Shown here piece by piece: positions 1-9,159 of a stretch of 64,000 nucleotides of DNA. The stretch comes from Pseudomonas spelaei (GTDB taxonomy: Bacteria; Pseudomonadota; Gammaproteobacteria; Pseudomonadales; Pseudomonadaceae): NCBI RefSeq assembly GCF_009724245.1, contig NZ_WNNK01000017.1, positions 84,999 through 148,998 on the forward strand, read 5' to 3'. The notes under the pieces are model-generated. The model was not told the origin of the DNA, did not search any database, and was given only the letters and a program-made list of their open reading frames with translations. Both the position numbers and the translations under genes were made by a program. Every line of letters starts with the position of its first letter. The first letter of the stretch is position 1.

Positions 1-9
1 GCCCGAGGT

Positions 10-1347
10 TTAGACGATGCCCTGGGCCAGCATCGCGTCCGCTACCTTCACGAAGCCTGCGATATTCGCGCCCTTCACGTAATTGACCCGGCCGTTCTCT
101 TCACCGTAATGCACACAGGCGTGATGGATCGACTGCATGATGTTATGCAACTTGCTGTCCACCTCACCGGCGGTCCACAGCAAGCGCATGGCGTTCTGCG
201 ACATTTCCAACCCGCTCACTGCCACGCCGCCGGCGTTGGAGGCCTTGCCTGGGGCGAACAGGATGCCTGCATCGATAAAGATATCCACAGCCTCAAGGGT
301 GGTGGGCATGTTGGCGCCTTCGGCCACGCACACACAGCCATTGCGCAACAGCGTGCGCGCCGCGTCGGCGTCCAGTTCGTTCTGGGTAGCGCATGGCAGG
401 GCGATGTCGCAAGCCAGCTCCCAGGGTGTTTTGCCGGCACGGAATTCCAGACCGAAGCGCCCGGCCAATTCACTGATACGACCGCGCTGGACGTTTTTCA
501 GCTCCAGCAGCGCCGACCATTGCGCCTCGCTCAAACCGCTTTCGCAGTACAGGGTGCCTTCGGAGTCAGACAGGGAAATCACCTTGCCGCCCAGGTCCAT
601 GACCTTGCGGGCAGCGTATTGGGCAACGTTGCCGGAACCCGAGATGGCCACGCGCTTGCCTTCGACACGCTGATTCTGACGCTTGAGCATTTCTTCGGCG
701 AAGTATACACAACCGAAACCGGTGGCCTCCGGGCGAATCAGGCTGCCACCGTAGCTCATGCCCTTGCCGGTCAGCACCGAGGTGAATTGGTTGCTCAGGC
801 GTTTGTACTGGCCGAACAGAAAGCCAATCTCCCGGGCGCCGACGCCAATATCCCCGGCCGGCACGTCCACATCCGCGCCGATGTGGCGGTACAGCTCACT
901 CATGAACGCCTGGCAGAAACGCATGACCTCGGCGTCACTCTTGCCCTTGGGATCAAAGTCCGAGCCGCCTTTGCCGCCGCCCATGGGCAGCGAGGTCAGG
1001 GAGTTCTTGAAGGTCTGCTCGAAGGCGAGGAATTTCAGGACACCCAGGTTCACCGACGGGTGGAAGCGCAGGCCGCCTTTGTAGGGGCCGATGGCACTGT
1101 TCATCTGGATACGGAACCCGCGATTGACCTGAACCTTGCCGTGATCATCAACCCACGACACCCGAAACACGATGGCGCGCTCCGGCTCGCAGATGCGCTC
1201 CAGAATGCCTGAGGTCAGATAGTGCGGATTGGCTTCAAGAAACGGCCACAGACTGCGCAGGACTTCTTCCACGGCCTGGTGGAATTCCGGTTGGTCCGGG
1301 TCGCGTTTTTTGAGGCGGGCAAGAAAGGATTCGACGGATTCGATCAT
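10..1347 (-). CDS. gdhA: NADP-specific glutamate dehydrogenase GdhA
   Basis: This 445-residue protein is a hexameric class I glutamate dehydrogenase. It makes glutamate from 2-oxoglutarate and ammonium with NADPH in the cytoplasm. The glycine-rich catalytic motif PMGGGKGGSDFDPKG lies near residues 121-135 with the catalytic lysine at 126. The proton-relay region DVPAGDIGVG follows near residue 165, and a Rossmann GSGNVAQYAA motif lies further on. Length matches the family (about 445-450). The frame runs five codons further upstream to a TTG, but the ATG at 1347 gives MIESVESFLARL, the usual start. It has its own upstream region, so it is probably monocistronic. Confidence 0.96.
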   Translation of the reverse strand: MIESVESFLARLKKRDPDQPEFHQAVEEVLRSLWPFLEANPHYLTSGILERICEPERAIVFRVSWVDDHGKVQVNRGFRIQMNSAIGPYKGGLRFHPSVNLGVLKFLAFEQTFKNSLTSLPMGGGKGGSDFDPKGKSDAEVMRFCQAFMSELYRHIGADVDVPAGDIGVGAREIGFLFGQYKRLSNQFTSVLTGKGMSYGGSLIRPEATGFGCVYFAEEMLKRQNQRVEGKRVAISGSGNVAQYAARKVMDLGGKVISLSDSEGTLYCESGLSEAQWSALLELKNVQRGRISELAGRFGLEFRAGKTPWELACDIALPCATQNELDADAARTLLRNGCVCVAEGANMPTTLEAVDIFIDAGILFAPGKASNAGGVAVSGLEMSQNAMRLLWTAGEVDSKLHNIMQSIHHACVHYGEENGRVNYVKGANIAGFVKVADAMLAQGIV

Positions 1348-1533
1348 GAAAAGTCTCGGCAAATTTATTGTCGTTAAAGGAGATTTGAGCCGGACTTTAA
1401 CAATTCATGTTGCACCGTGACAGGGCAAAATGTCGCATTTGTGAATTTAAATGGTGCGATAGATATAAATAAATGACTTTTTTGCACCTGAATGGGGATT
1501 TAAACCAAAATTTTGCACCCATAGATAAACCGT
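1348..1533. other. AT-rich upstream region of gdhA, no gene
   Basis: This part of the 348-base gene-free interval between gdhA and ettA is clearly more AT-rich than its surroundings. It lies where the gdhA promoter should be, reading leftwards. I see no convincing ORF and cannot assign -35/-10 boxes with confidence. The rest of the interval holds a REPIN (1534-1617) and the ettA terminator. Confidence 0.5.
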
Positions 1534-1617
1534 CATCGCAGGCAAGCCAGCTCCCACCTTCAACCGCATTGCCACGGATGCACTCGGTCAAATGTGGGAG
1601 CTGGCTTGCCTGCGATG
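1534..1617. repeat. REPIN: two inverted REP arms
   Basis: Arm CATCGCAGGCAAGCCAGC(TCCCAC) at 1534-1557 is the reverse complement of the arm ending at 1617. The spacer between them is about 36 bases. This is the typical paired REP (REPIN) arrangement of fluorescent pseudomonads. It sits downstream of ettA and upstream of gdhA. Confidence 0.9.
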
Positions 1618-1645
1618 GGGCCTACTCGGCCCATAGAAAAAGGCG

Positions 1646-1672
1646 CAAAAAAAACGGAGCCCGAAGGCTCCG
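1646..1672 (-). terminator. Rho-independent terminator of ettA
   Basis: On the minus strand the stem CGGAGCC/GGCTCCG closes a stable UUCG tetraloop and is followed directly by eight T residues (A-run 1647-1654 on the plus strand). It begins about 24 bases after the ettA stop codon. Confidence 0.93.
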
Positions 1673-1695
1673 CTCTTTCAAACCACCAACCCGAA

Positions 1696-3360
1696 TCAGG
1701 CCAGTTTCTTGTGCCGTACACGGTGCGGCTGGGCAGCCGCTTCACCCAAACGCTTCTTGCGATCAGCTTCGTACTCGGTGTAGTTACCTTCGAAGAACAC
1801 CGCTTGGGAATCGTCTTCGTACGCCAGGATGTGCGTGGCCACGCGGTCAAGGAACCACCGATCGTGAGAGATCACAATGGCGGCGCCGGGGAAGTCCAGC
1901 AAGGCTTCTTCCAGGGAACGCAGGGTTTCAACGTCGAGGTCGTTGGACGGTTCGTCGAGCAGCAGGACGTTGCCGCCCTCTTTCAGGGTCAGGGCCAGGT
2001 GCAAGCGGCCACGTTCACCGCCGGACAGGTCCTTGACGAACTTCTGCTGGTCGCCGCCCTTGAAGTTGAAACGGCCAACGTAGGTGCGCGACGGAATCTC
2101 GTAGTTGCCGATGCGGATCTGGTCGGAACCGTCGGAAATCTGCTGGAACACGGTCTTGCTGCCGTCGAGGTCGTCGCGACTTTGGTCAACGCACGCCAGT
2201 TGCACGGTTTCGCCAACTTCAATGCTGCCCGAATCCGGTTGTTCCTTGCCCATCAGCATGCGGAACAGCGTGGACTTACCCGCACCGTTACCGCCGATCA
2301 CGCCAACGATTGCGCCTTTAGGCATGGAGAACGACAGATTGTCGATCAGCACGCGATCGCCGTAGCCCTTGGAGACGTTCTTGAATTCGATAACCTTGTC
2401 ACCCAGCCGCGGACCGGCCGGGATATAGATTTCGTTGGTTTCGCTGCGCTTCTGGAATTCCTGGGATTGCATCTCCTCGAAGCGTTGCAGACGGGCCTTG
2501 GATTTCGACTGACGTGCCTTGGCGCCTTTTCGTACCCATTCCAGCTCGTCTTTCATAGCCTTTTCATGGGCCGACTGTTGCTTGGATTCGGCAGCCAGAC
2601 GGTCGGACTTGGCTTCCAGCCAACCGGAGTAGTTACCCTCGTAAGGGATACCCGCGCCACGGTCGAGTTCCAGAATCCAGCCTGCGACGTTGTCCAGGAA
2701 GTAACGGTCGTGCGTGATCGCGACCACAGTGCCTGGGAAGTCATGGAGGAAATGTTCCAGCCAGGCGACGGAATCGGCGTCCAGGTGGTTGGTAGGTTCG
2801 TCGAGCAGCAGCATGTCGGGGGCCGACAGCAGCAGGCGGCACAGGGCCACACGACGCTTCTCACCACCGGACAGGTGTTCGATCTTGGCGTCCCACGCTG
2901 GCAGGCGCAGCGCATCGGCGGCGACTTCCAGCTGGCGATCGAGGTTGTGACCGTCGCCGGCTTGCAGGATGGCTTCGAGCTTGGCTTGTTCGGCGGCCAG
3001 CTTGTCGAAGTCGGCGTCAGGGTCGGCGTATTCGGCGTAGACCTGATCCAGGCGAGCCTGAGCGTCCTTGATTACGCTGACCGCCTCTTCGACCACTTCA
3101 CGCACGGTCTTGGTCGGGTCCAGGATCGGCTCTTGCGGCAGGTAGCCGATGTTCAGGTCGGGCATCGGGCGGGCTTCGCCTTCGAACTCGGTGTCGACGC
3201 CAGCCATGATCTTCAGCAGCGTGGACTTACCCGAACCGTTGAGGCCGAGCACGCCGATCTTGGCGCCAGGGAAGAAAGACAGCGAAATGTTTTTCAGGAT
3301 TTCCCGCTTCGGCGGAACTACTTTTCCCAGCCGATGCATGGTGAAGACGTATTGAGCCAT
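1696..3360 (-). CDS. ettA: Energy-dependent translational throttle protein EttA (ABC-F)
   Basis: This soluble ABC-F ATPase binds the ribosomal E site and couples translation to the ATP/ADP ratio. At 554 residues it matches E. coli EttA (555). Two ABC modules are visible, each with Walker A (GLNGSGKST near residue 39; GGNGAGKST in the second half), an LSGGE signature and a Walker B DEP sequence (LLLDEPTNHLD; LLLDEPSNDLD). A linker rich in Lys and Glu lies between them. There are no membrane segments. The open frame extends 69 codons further upstream, but MAQYVFTMHRLGK is the conserved N-terminus, so the ATG at 3360 is chosen. From memory it corresponds to P. aeruginosa PA4595. Confidence 0.95.
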   Translation of the reverse strand: MAQYVFTMHRLGKVVPPKREILKNISLSFFPGAKIGVLGLNGSGKSTLLKIMAGVDTEFEGEARPMPDLNIGYLPQEPILDPTKTVREVVEEAVSVIKDAQARLDQVYAEYADPDADFDKLAAEQAKLEAILQAGDGHNLDRQLEVAADALRLPAWDAKIEHLSGGEKRRVALCRLLLSAPDMLLLDEPTNHLDADSVAWLEHFLHDFPGTVVAITHDRYFLDNVAGWILELDRGAGIPYEGNYSGWLEAKSDRLAAESKQQSAHEKAMKDELEWVRKGAKARQSKSKARLQRFEEMQSQEFQKRSETNEIYIPAGPRLGDKVIEFKNVSKGYGDRVLIDNLSFSMPKGAIVGVIGGNGAGKSTLFRMLMGKEQPDSGSIEVGETVQLACVDQSRDDLDGSKTVFQQISDGSDQIRIGNYEIPSRTYVGRFNFKGGDQQKFVKDLSGGERGRLHLALTLKEGGNVLLLDEPSNDLDVETLRSLEEALLDFPGAAIVISHDRWFLDRVATHILAYEDDSQAVFFEGNYTEYEADRKKRLGEAAAQPHRVRHKKLA

Positions 3361-3645
3361 GGTGAACCTAGCGTCAGTGACTGATGAATTAAGCGGGCGA
3401 AGCCCGTGCCAGGCCATGCGCGGCGCGGGCCGTTGATCATGATCAATGCCTGCGTGCGGAAAAAGCCTGATTGTCTGGGGCTGGAACGCCCTCGCGTAAC
3501 CGGCAAAGCTACCTGAATGCGTGTGGGCAGTCCAGCCAAGCAGGGCTGGCACTTTGCCACAACACAAGGCATGCTAGCCGCCCTCCGGGCGTCCGGCTTA
3601 TAGTGCACGTCGCGCGCCAGTCCAGCCAAACCGCAGGATCACAGC

Positions 3646-6600
3646 TTGTCCAACGTCACAACGCCCACTCCCCTGCGCGCCGCGAACATTGCGCCGGGAG
3701 CGCCCCTGCACGGTACCCTCAAGGGCGCATTGGCGACGCTGGTCCTGATGCTGCTTGCATTATTGTTCTGGCAACTGCTGGACCAACTGCAACAGAACCA
3801 GAAGAACCAGCAGCAATACACCATCGACTACAGCGCCGACCTGGCCGAACAAATCAGCCTGAACATGGCCTTGAGTGCGCAGATCGCCCTCAACCTGCTG
3901 CCCATCGTCGAACAGCCGCGCAGTACTGAACAGCAACAAGCGCTGATGCGCACCCTTCAACGCTCCCTGCCGGAGCTGCGCAGTGTCGCCCTCCTCGCCC
4001 CCAGCGGCGCGATGCTCAGTGACAGCGCCAACGACAGTCAGGACAGTGCCTGGCTGGCGGAGCTGGTCAAGCGCAGCCACGCCCAGTCCTATTATTTGAG
4101 CAACAACAACGACGGCGCCGTCATCTACCTGCTGCTCAATCAGCCAAGCGGCGGCGCCAAGGCGTACTGGGCCTTGCGCCTGGCGCCCAACTACCTGGCC
4201 AACCTGACCCGTCAGGATGGCCAGGGCCAGCGGCCGATGTGGGTCATTGAAAATCGCCTGAACCACCGGGTCGTCAGCCGCGACAGTGGCATGCCGGCCC
4301 AGTGGGCTGCGGCGCTGACCCCGGACGAGTTGAACAAGAGCGTATTGGTCACACCCCTGAGCAAAAGCGACTGGCAGTTACGCGGCCTGTTTGATCGCGC
4401 TGCCGTGCTGGAGCAACTGCTGCCGGCCTTTATTGGCAAATGCCTGCTGGGCCTGGCGTTTTCCCTGATTCCGTTGATCGTCCTGCTGAACATGCGGCGC
4501 CGCCAGCGCCAGGTCCATGAGGGGCGCCGCCGCTATCAGGATATTTTCGAAGGCACCGGCGTGGCGTTGTGCGTGCTTGACCTCTCAGGCCTGCCGGTCT
4601 GCTTCGACAAGGCCCGCGTGCAAACGCGCGAGCAACTGCAGGATTGGCTGCAAGACAGCCCCGAACAACGCCAGCCACTGCTCAAGGAACTGCGCATCAC
4701 CGAAATCAACCAGGTGGCGGTGCGTCTGCTCAATGTGATGTCTTGCGAACAGGCCTGGGAGCGCCTGATCGATGGCTCCCCGCTGAATTCCACCGCTATC
4801 GGCTATCAACTGCTCGAGGCGGTACTGACCCAGCAGAAACAGCTGGAGCTGGAGATCCAGCTCAACGACCTCGACGGCAACGATCAGTACCTGTGGCTGG
4901 TGATGCGCCTGCCGGAAGAACAGCACGACTATAAAGCGGTCATCCTCAGTATCAGCGACATCACCAGCCGCAAGCTGATCGAGTTGTCGCTGGTCGAACG
5001 CGAAGGATTCTGGTCGAACGTGGTGCGCACCGTGCCCGATCACCTGTACGTACAAGACGTGATCAGCCAACGGATGATTTTCAGCAACCACCATCTGGGG
5101 CACACGTTGGGCTACAACAAGCCCGAGTTGCAGCAGATGGGCGAGTACTTCTGGGAAATCCTGCTGCACCCCGAAGATGCCCAGCACTACCACGACCTGC
5201 GCCAGCAGCAGCGTGAAAACGGCTACTTCAGCCAACTGCAATGCCAACTGCGTTTTCGCCACCGCAACAATCAATGGCGGCGCTTCGATATCCGTGAACA
5301 AGCCCTGGCCCGAGACAAGTCCGACCAGGTCACACGCATTATTGGCGTGGCCAAGGACGTCACTGACCAGATCGAAGCCAGCGAATCCCTGCGCGACAGC
5401 GAACAACGCTACCGCATGCTCGCAGAAAGCATCAGCGACGTGATTTGCTCCACCGACAGTCAATTGGCCCTCAACTACGTCAGCCCCTCGGTCAATGCAG
5501 TGCTGGGCTATGACGTGGATTGGATCTTCAAGAACGGTTGGCAATCGATCATCGCCAACCCCCAGCAACTGACGGGCATCTACACCCTGGTGGAACACGT
5601 CAGCCGCGCTCTGGGCGATCCCAAGGCACTGGCCAAACTACGCGATGAGGTGCAGACCCAGCTGTTTCTGTTCGACTGCCTGCGGGCCGATGGGCGCAAG
5701 GTGCCCATCGAGCTGCGCCTGGTGCTGGTGTGGGATGAGCATGGCGCCTTCGAAGGCGTCCTTGGCGTCGGCCGTGATATCAGCCAGCAACGCCGCGCCG
5801 AGAAAGACTTGCGCATGGCGGCCACGGTATTCGAGCACTCCACGTCGGCGATCCTGATCACCGACCCGGCCGGGTATATCGTCCAGGCCAACGAAGCCTT
5901 CAGCCGCGTCAGCGGGTATGCCGTGACGGATGTGCTCGATCAACTGCCAAACATGCTCACCGTCGACGAGCAGCAAGAGGCCCATCTGCGTTACGTGCTC
6001 AAGCAGTTGCACCAGCACAGCACCTGGGAAGGGGAGGTCTGGCTCAAACGCCGTAACGGCGAGCATTACCCGGCCTGGGTCGGCATCACCGCCGTATTCG
6101 ATGACGAAGGCGACCTGGCCAGCTATGTGTGTTTCTTCAGTGATATCAGCGAACGCAAAGCCAGCGAGCAACGCATCCATCGCCTGGCCTACTACGATGC
6201 CCTGACCCACCTGCCCAACCGCACACTGTTCCAGGACCGCCTGCATACCGCCTTGCAGTCGGCGGAACGACAAAAGTCCTGGGTAGTGTTGATGTTCCTC
6301 GACCTGGACCGCTTCAAACCGATCAACGACTCCCTGGGCCACGCCGCCGGCGACCGCATGCTCAAGGAAATGGCCACCCGCTTGCTGGGTTGTGTGGCCG
6401 AAGACGACACCGTGGCGCGCATGGGCGGCGACGAGTTCACCTTGCTCCTGCAACCGCGAGTCAGCCGCGAAATGGCGCTGAACCGGGCGATTCATGTGGC
6501 CGAGCAGATTCTTGCCAGCCTGGTGACGCCATTTGTGCTGGAAGGCCGCGAGTTCTTCGTCACCGCCAGCATCGGCATTGCCTTGAGCCCTCAGGACGGC

Positions 6601-7497
6601 AACGAACTGAGCCAACTGATGAAAAACGCCGACACCGCGATGTACCACGCCAAGGAGCGCGGCAAGAACAATTTCCAGTTCTACCAAGCCGACATGAACG
6701 CCAGCGCCCTGGAGCGCCTGGAACTGGAAAGCGACCTGCGTCATGCCCTGGACCAGAACGAATTCGTGCTCTACTACCAGCCGCAATTCAGCGGCGACGG
6801 CAAACGCCTGACCGGCGCCGAAGCCTTGCTGCGCTGGCGCCATCCACGTCGCGGGCTGGTGCCGCCGGGGGATTTCATTCCGGTACTGGAGGAACTGGGG
6901 CTGGTGGTAGACGTGGGCGACTGGGTGATCAGCGAAGCCTGTCGCCAGCTAAAGACCTGGCATCAGAACAAGGTGCGGGTGCCCAAGGTCTCGGTGAACA
7001 TTTCCGCCCGGCAGTTCTCCGACGGCCAACTGGGTACACGCATCGCCACCATCCTCAAGGACACCGGCCTGCCGCCCGCGTGCCTGGAGCTGGAACTGAC
7101 CGAAAGTATCCTGATGCGCGAAGTCAACGAAGCGATGCAGATCCTCGCCAGCCTGAAAAACCTTGGCCTGAGCATTGCGGTCGACGACTTTGGCACCGGC
7201 TATTCATCGCTGAACTACCTCAAGCAGTTCCCGATCGACGTACTGAAGATTGACCGCACCTTTGTCGATGGCCTGCCGTCCGGCGAACAGGACGCGCAGA
7301 TCGCTCGGGCAATTATTGCCATGGCCCATAGCCTGAACCTTGCCGTGATCGCCGAAGGCGTGGAAACCCATGAGCAGTTGGACTTCCTGCGCGAGCATGG
7401 TTGCGACGAAGTGCAGGGCTACCTGTTCGGGCGGCCGATGCCGGCGAATCGGTTTGAGGTGCAGTTCAGTAATGATGCGTTGTTCATGTTTGACTGA
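3646..7497 (+). CDS. morA: MorA: membrane PAS-GGDEF-EAL cyclic-di-GMP enzyme
   Basis: This 1283-residue sensor makes and/or degrades cyclic-di-GMP. It has an N-terminal membrane segment (about 25-47), a periplasmic region, a second segment (about 262-284), several PAS domains (about 296-845), a GGDEF domain (about 852-1018, intact MGGDEF at 924-929) and an EAL domain (intact EALLRW, and DDFGTGYSSL later). The inhibitory I-site arginine is absent (AEDD where RxxD is expected). The name rests on the position directly before glyA, as for P. aeruginosa morA. The start is TTG with AGGA seven bases upstream, and no ATG or GTG lies further upstream in frame. MorA controls flagellar development and biofilm in P. 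putida. Confidence 0.82.
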   Translation: MSNVTTPTPLRAANIAPGAPLHGTLKGALATLVLMLLALLFWQLLDQLQQNQKNQQQYTIDYSADLAEQISLNMALSAQIALNLLPIVEQPRSTEQQQALMRTLQRSLPELRSVALLAPSGAMLSDSANDSQDSAWLAELVKRSHAQSYYLSNNNDGAVIYLLLNQPSGGAKAYWALRLAPNYLANLTRQDGQGQRPMWVIENRLNHRVVSRDSGMPAQWAAALTPDELNKSVLVTPLSKSDWQLRGLFDRAAVLEQLLPAFIGKCLLGLAFSLIPLIVLLNMRRRQRQVHEGRRRYQDIFEGTGVALCVLDLSGLPVCFDKARVQTREQLQDWLQDSPEQRQPLLKELRITEINQVAVRLLNVMSCEQAWERLIDGSPLNSTAIGYQLLEAVLTQQKQLELEIQLNDLDGNDQYLWLVMRLPEEQHDYKAVILSISDITSRKLIELSLVEREGFWSNVVRTVPDHLYVQDVISQRMIFSNHHLGHTLGYNKPELQQMGEYFWEILLHPEDAQHYHDLRQQQRENGYFSQLQCQLRFRHRNNQWRRFDIREQALARDKSDQVTRIIGVAKDVTDQIEASESLRDSEQRYRMLAESISDVICSTDSQLALNYVSPSVNAVLGYDVDWIFKNGWQSIIANPQQLTGIYTLVEHVSRALGDPKALAKLRDEVQTQLFLFDCLRADGRKVPIELRLVLVWDEHGAFEGVLGVGRDISQQRRAEKDLRMAATVFEHSTSAILITDPAGYIVQANEAFSRVSGYAVTDVLDQLPNMLTVDEQQEAHLRYVLKQLHQHSTWEGEVWLKRRNGEHYPAWVGITAVFDDEGDLASYVCFFSDISERKASEQRIHRLAYYDALTHLPNRTLFQDRLHTALQSAERQKSWVVLMFLDLDRFKPINDSLGHAAGDRMLKEMATRLLGCVAEDDTVARMGGDEFTLLLQPRVSREMALNRAIHVAEQILASLVTPFVLEGREFFVTASIGIALSPQDGNELSQLMKNADTAMYHAKERGKNNFQFYQADMNASALERLELESDLRHALDQNEFVLYYQPQFSGDGKRLTGAEALLRWRHPRRGLVPPGDFIPVLEELGLVVDVGDWVISEACRQLKTWHQNKVRVPKVSVNISARQFSDGQLGTRIATILKDTGLPPACLELELTESILMREVNEAMQILASLKNLGLSIAVDDFGTGYSSLNYLKQFPIDVLKIDRTFVDGLPSGEQDAQIARAIIAMAHSLNLAVIAEGVETHEQLDFLREHGCDEVQGYLFGRPMPANRFEVQFSNDALFMFD

Positions 7498-7519
7498 GAT
7501 TCTGTAGCGATGCTGTTGG

Positions 7520-7599
7520 CCTCATCGCAGGCAAGCCTGCTCCCACACTTGAATGTGTTCGCCAATCAAAATGTGGGAGCAGGCTTGCCTGCGATGAGG
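7520..7599. repeat. REPIN with CAGG-type arms
   Basis: The arms are CCTCATCGCAGGCAAGCCTG... and its reverse complement ending at 7599. Compared with other copies in the window, both arms carry the same change (CCTGCTCCC / GGGAGCAGG), so pairing is kept. It lies between morA and glyA. Confidence 0.9.
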
Positions 7600-7727
7600 C
7601 CCGCGCAAACACCACTTATCCGCAGATGAGCCCCGCTTGTCCGCGACATGATGTCCTTTCATATGCCATCTAAAACCCATTGGGTTAGAATGCGCTTCTT
7701 TTCTGCCCCCGATCCTTGAGGACCGCC

Positions 7728-8981
7728 ATGTTCAGCCGTGATTTGACTATTGCCAAGTACGACGCCGATCTCTTTGCCGCCATGGAGCAAGAAGCTCAGC
7801 GCCAGGAAGAGCACATTGAGCTGATCGCTTCGGAAAACTACACCAGCCCCGCCGTGATGGAGGCTCAAGGTTCGGTTCTGACCAACAAGTACGCCGAAGG
7901 TTATCCAGGCAAGCGTTACTACGGCGGTTGCGAGTTCGTCGATATCGTTGAGCAGCTTGCAATCGACCGCGCCAAGGAACTGTTCGGCGCCGATTACGCC
8001 AACGTTCAGCCACACGCCGGCTCCCAAGCCAACAGCGCCGTTTACCTGGCCCTGCTGCAAGGCGGCGACACCATCCTGGGCATGAGCCTGGCCCACGGCG
8101 GTCACCTGACCCACGGTGCTGGCGTTTCCTCCTCCGGCAAGCTGTACAACGCCGTTCAATACGGTATCGATGCCAACGGCCTGATCGACTACGACGAAGT
8201 CGAGCGCCTGGCAGTCGAGCACAAGCCGAAAATGATCGTGGCCGGTTTCTCTGCCTACTCGCAGATCCTCGACTTCCCACGCTTCCGTGAAATCGCTGAC
8301 AAGGTTGGCGCTTATCTCTTTGTTGATATGGCTCACGTGGCTGGTCTGGTTGCCGCTGGTGTCTACCCGAACCCGGTGCCATTCGCTGACGTGGTGACCA
8401 CCACCACCCACAAGACCCTGCGCGGTCCACGTGGCGGCCTGATCCTGGCTCGTGCCAACGCCGAGATCGAGAAGAAGCTGAACTCCGCCGTATTCCCGGG
8501 TGCCCAGGGTGGCCCGCTGGAGCACGTCATCGCCGCTAAAGCGATCTGCTTCAAGGAAGCACTGCAGCCTGAGTTCAAGACCTACCAGCAACAAGTGGTG
8601 AAAAACGCCAAGGCCATGGCCGGTGTATTCATCGAGCGCGGTTTTGACGTGGTCTCCGGTGGTACTGAGAACCACCTGTTCCTGCTGTCGCTGATCAAGC
8701 AGGACATCTCCGGTAAAGACGCTGACGCCGCTTTGGGCAAAGCTTTCATCACCGTGAACAAGAACTCGGTCCCGAACGACCCACGTTCGCCGTTCGTCAC
8801 CTCCGGCCTGCGCTTCGGCACCCCGGCTGTGACCACTCGTGGCTTCAAGGAAGCAGAGTGCAAGGAACTGGCTGGCTGGATCTGCGACATCCTGGCTGAC
8901 CTGAATAACGAAGCAGTGATCGATGCTGTTCGTGAGAAGGTCAAGACCATCTGCAAGAAGCTGCCGGTGTACGGCGCTTGA
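7728..8981 (+). CDS. glyA: Serine hydroxymethyltransferase
   Basis: This PLP enzyme interconverts serine and glycine with transfer of a one-carbon unit to tetrahydrofolate. The 417 residues match the family length. The PLP-lysine motif VTTTTHKTLRGPRGG lies near residue 229, preceded by the expected HAGSQAN and AHGGHLTHG segments. The ATG at 7728 is preceded by TTGAGGACCGCC, giving an AGGA ribosome-binding site. A strong terminator follows, so it is probably transcribed alone. Pseudomonads usually hold more than one glyA; the copy beside morA corresponds from memory to P. aeruginosa glyA3. Confidence 0.97.
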   Translation: MFSRDLTIAKYDADLFAAMEQEAQRQEEHIELIASENYTSPAVMEAQGSVLTNKYAEGYPGKRYYGGCEFVDIVEQLAIDRAKELFGADYANVQPHAGSQANSAVYLALLQGGDTILGMSLAHGGHLTHGAGVSSSGKLYNAVQYGIDANGLIDYDEVERLAVEHKPKMIVAGFSAYSQILDFPRFREIADKVGAYLFVDMAHVAGLVAAGVYPNPVPFADVVTTTTHKTLRGPRGGLILARANAEIEKKLNSAVFPGAQGGPLEHVIAAKAICFKEALQPEFKTYQQQVVKNAKAMAGVFIERGFDVVSGGTENHLFLLSLIKQDISGKDADAALGKAFITVNKNSVPNDPRSPFVTSGLRFGTPAVTTRGFKEAECKELAGWICDILADLNNEAVIDAVREKVKTICKKLPVYGA

Positions 8982-9000
8982 TTGCAGTTGCTTGAATGAA

Positions 9001-9027
9001 AAGCCCGGCTCAAGAGCCGGGCTTTTT
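9001..9027 (+). terminator. Rho-independent terminator of glyA
   Basis: A perfect stem AAGCCCGGCTC/GAGCCGGGCTT with a two-base loop is followed by a T-run, 19 bases after the glyA stop. Confidence 0.95.
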
Positions 9028-9059
9028 TATGGCGATTCCAAATTGAAATGCTATCAACT

Positions 9060-9148
9060 GTGGGAGCTGGCTTGCCTGCGATAGCGGTGGTTCAGTCACA
9101 ACTGCATCGACTGACAGTCCGCCATCGCAGGCAAGCCAGCTCCCACAC
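9060..9148. repeat. REPIN between glyA and the COG0523 gene
   Basis: GTGGGAGCTGGCTTGCCTGC and its reverse complement face each other across about 40 bases. The inner sequence also shows a short palindrome (TTCAGTCA / TGACAG-like). Confidence 0.9.
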
Positions 9149-9159
9149 TGATCCGTATT

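Noticed and set aside
1594..3384. A 596-codon open frame antisense to ettA
   Set aside because: It overlaps the conserved ABC-F gene completely and begins inside a REPIN; composition is typical of a shadow frame.
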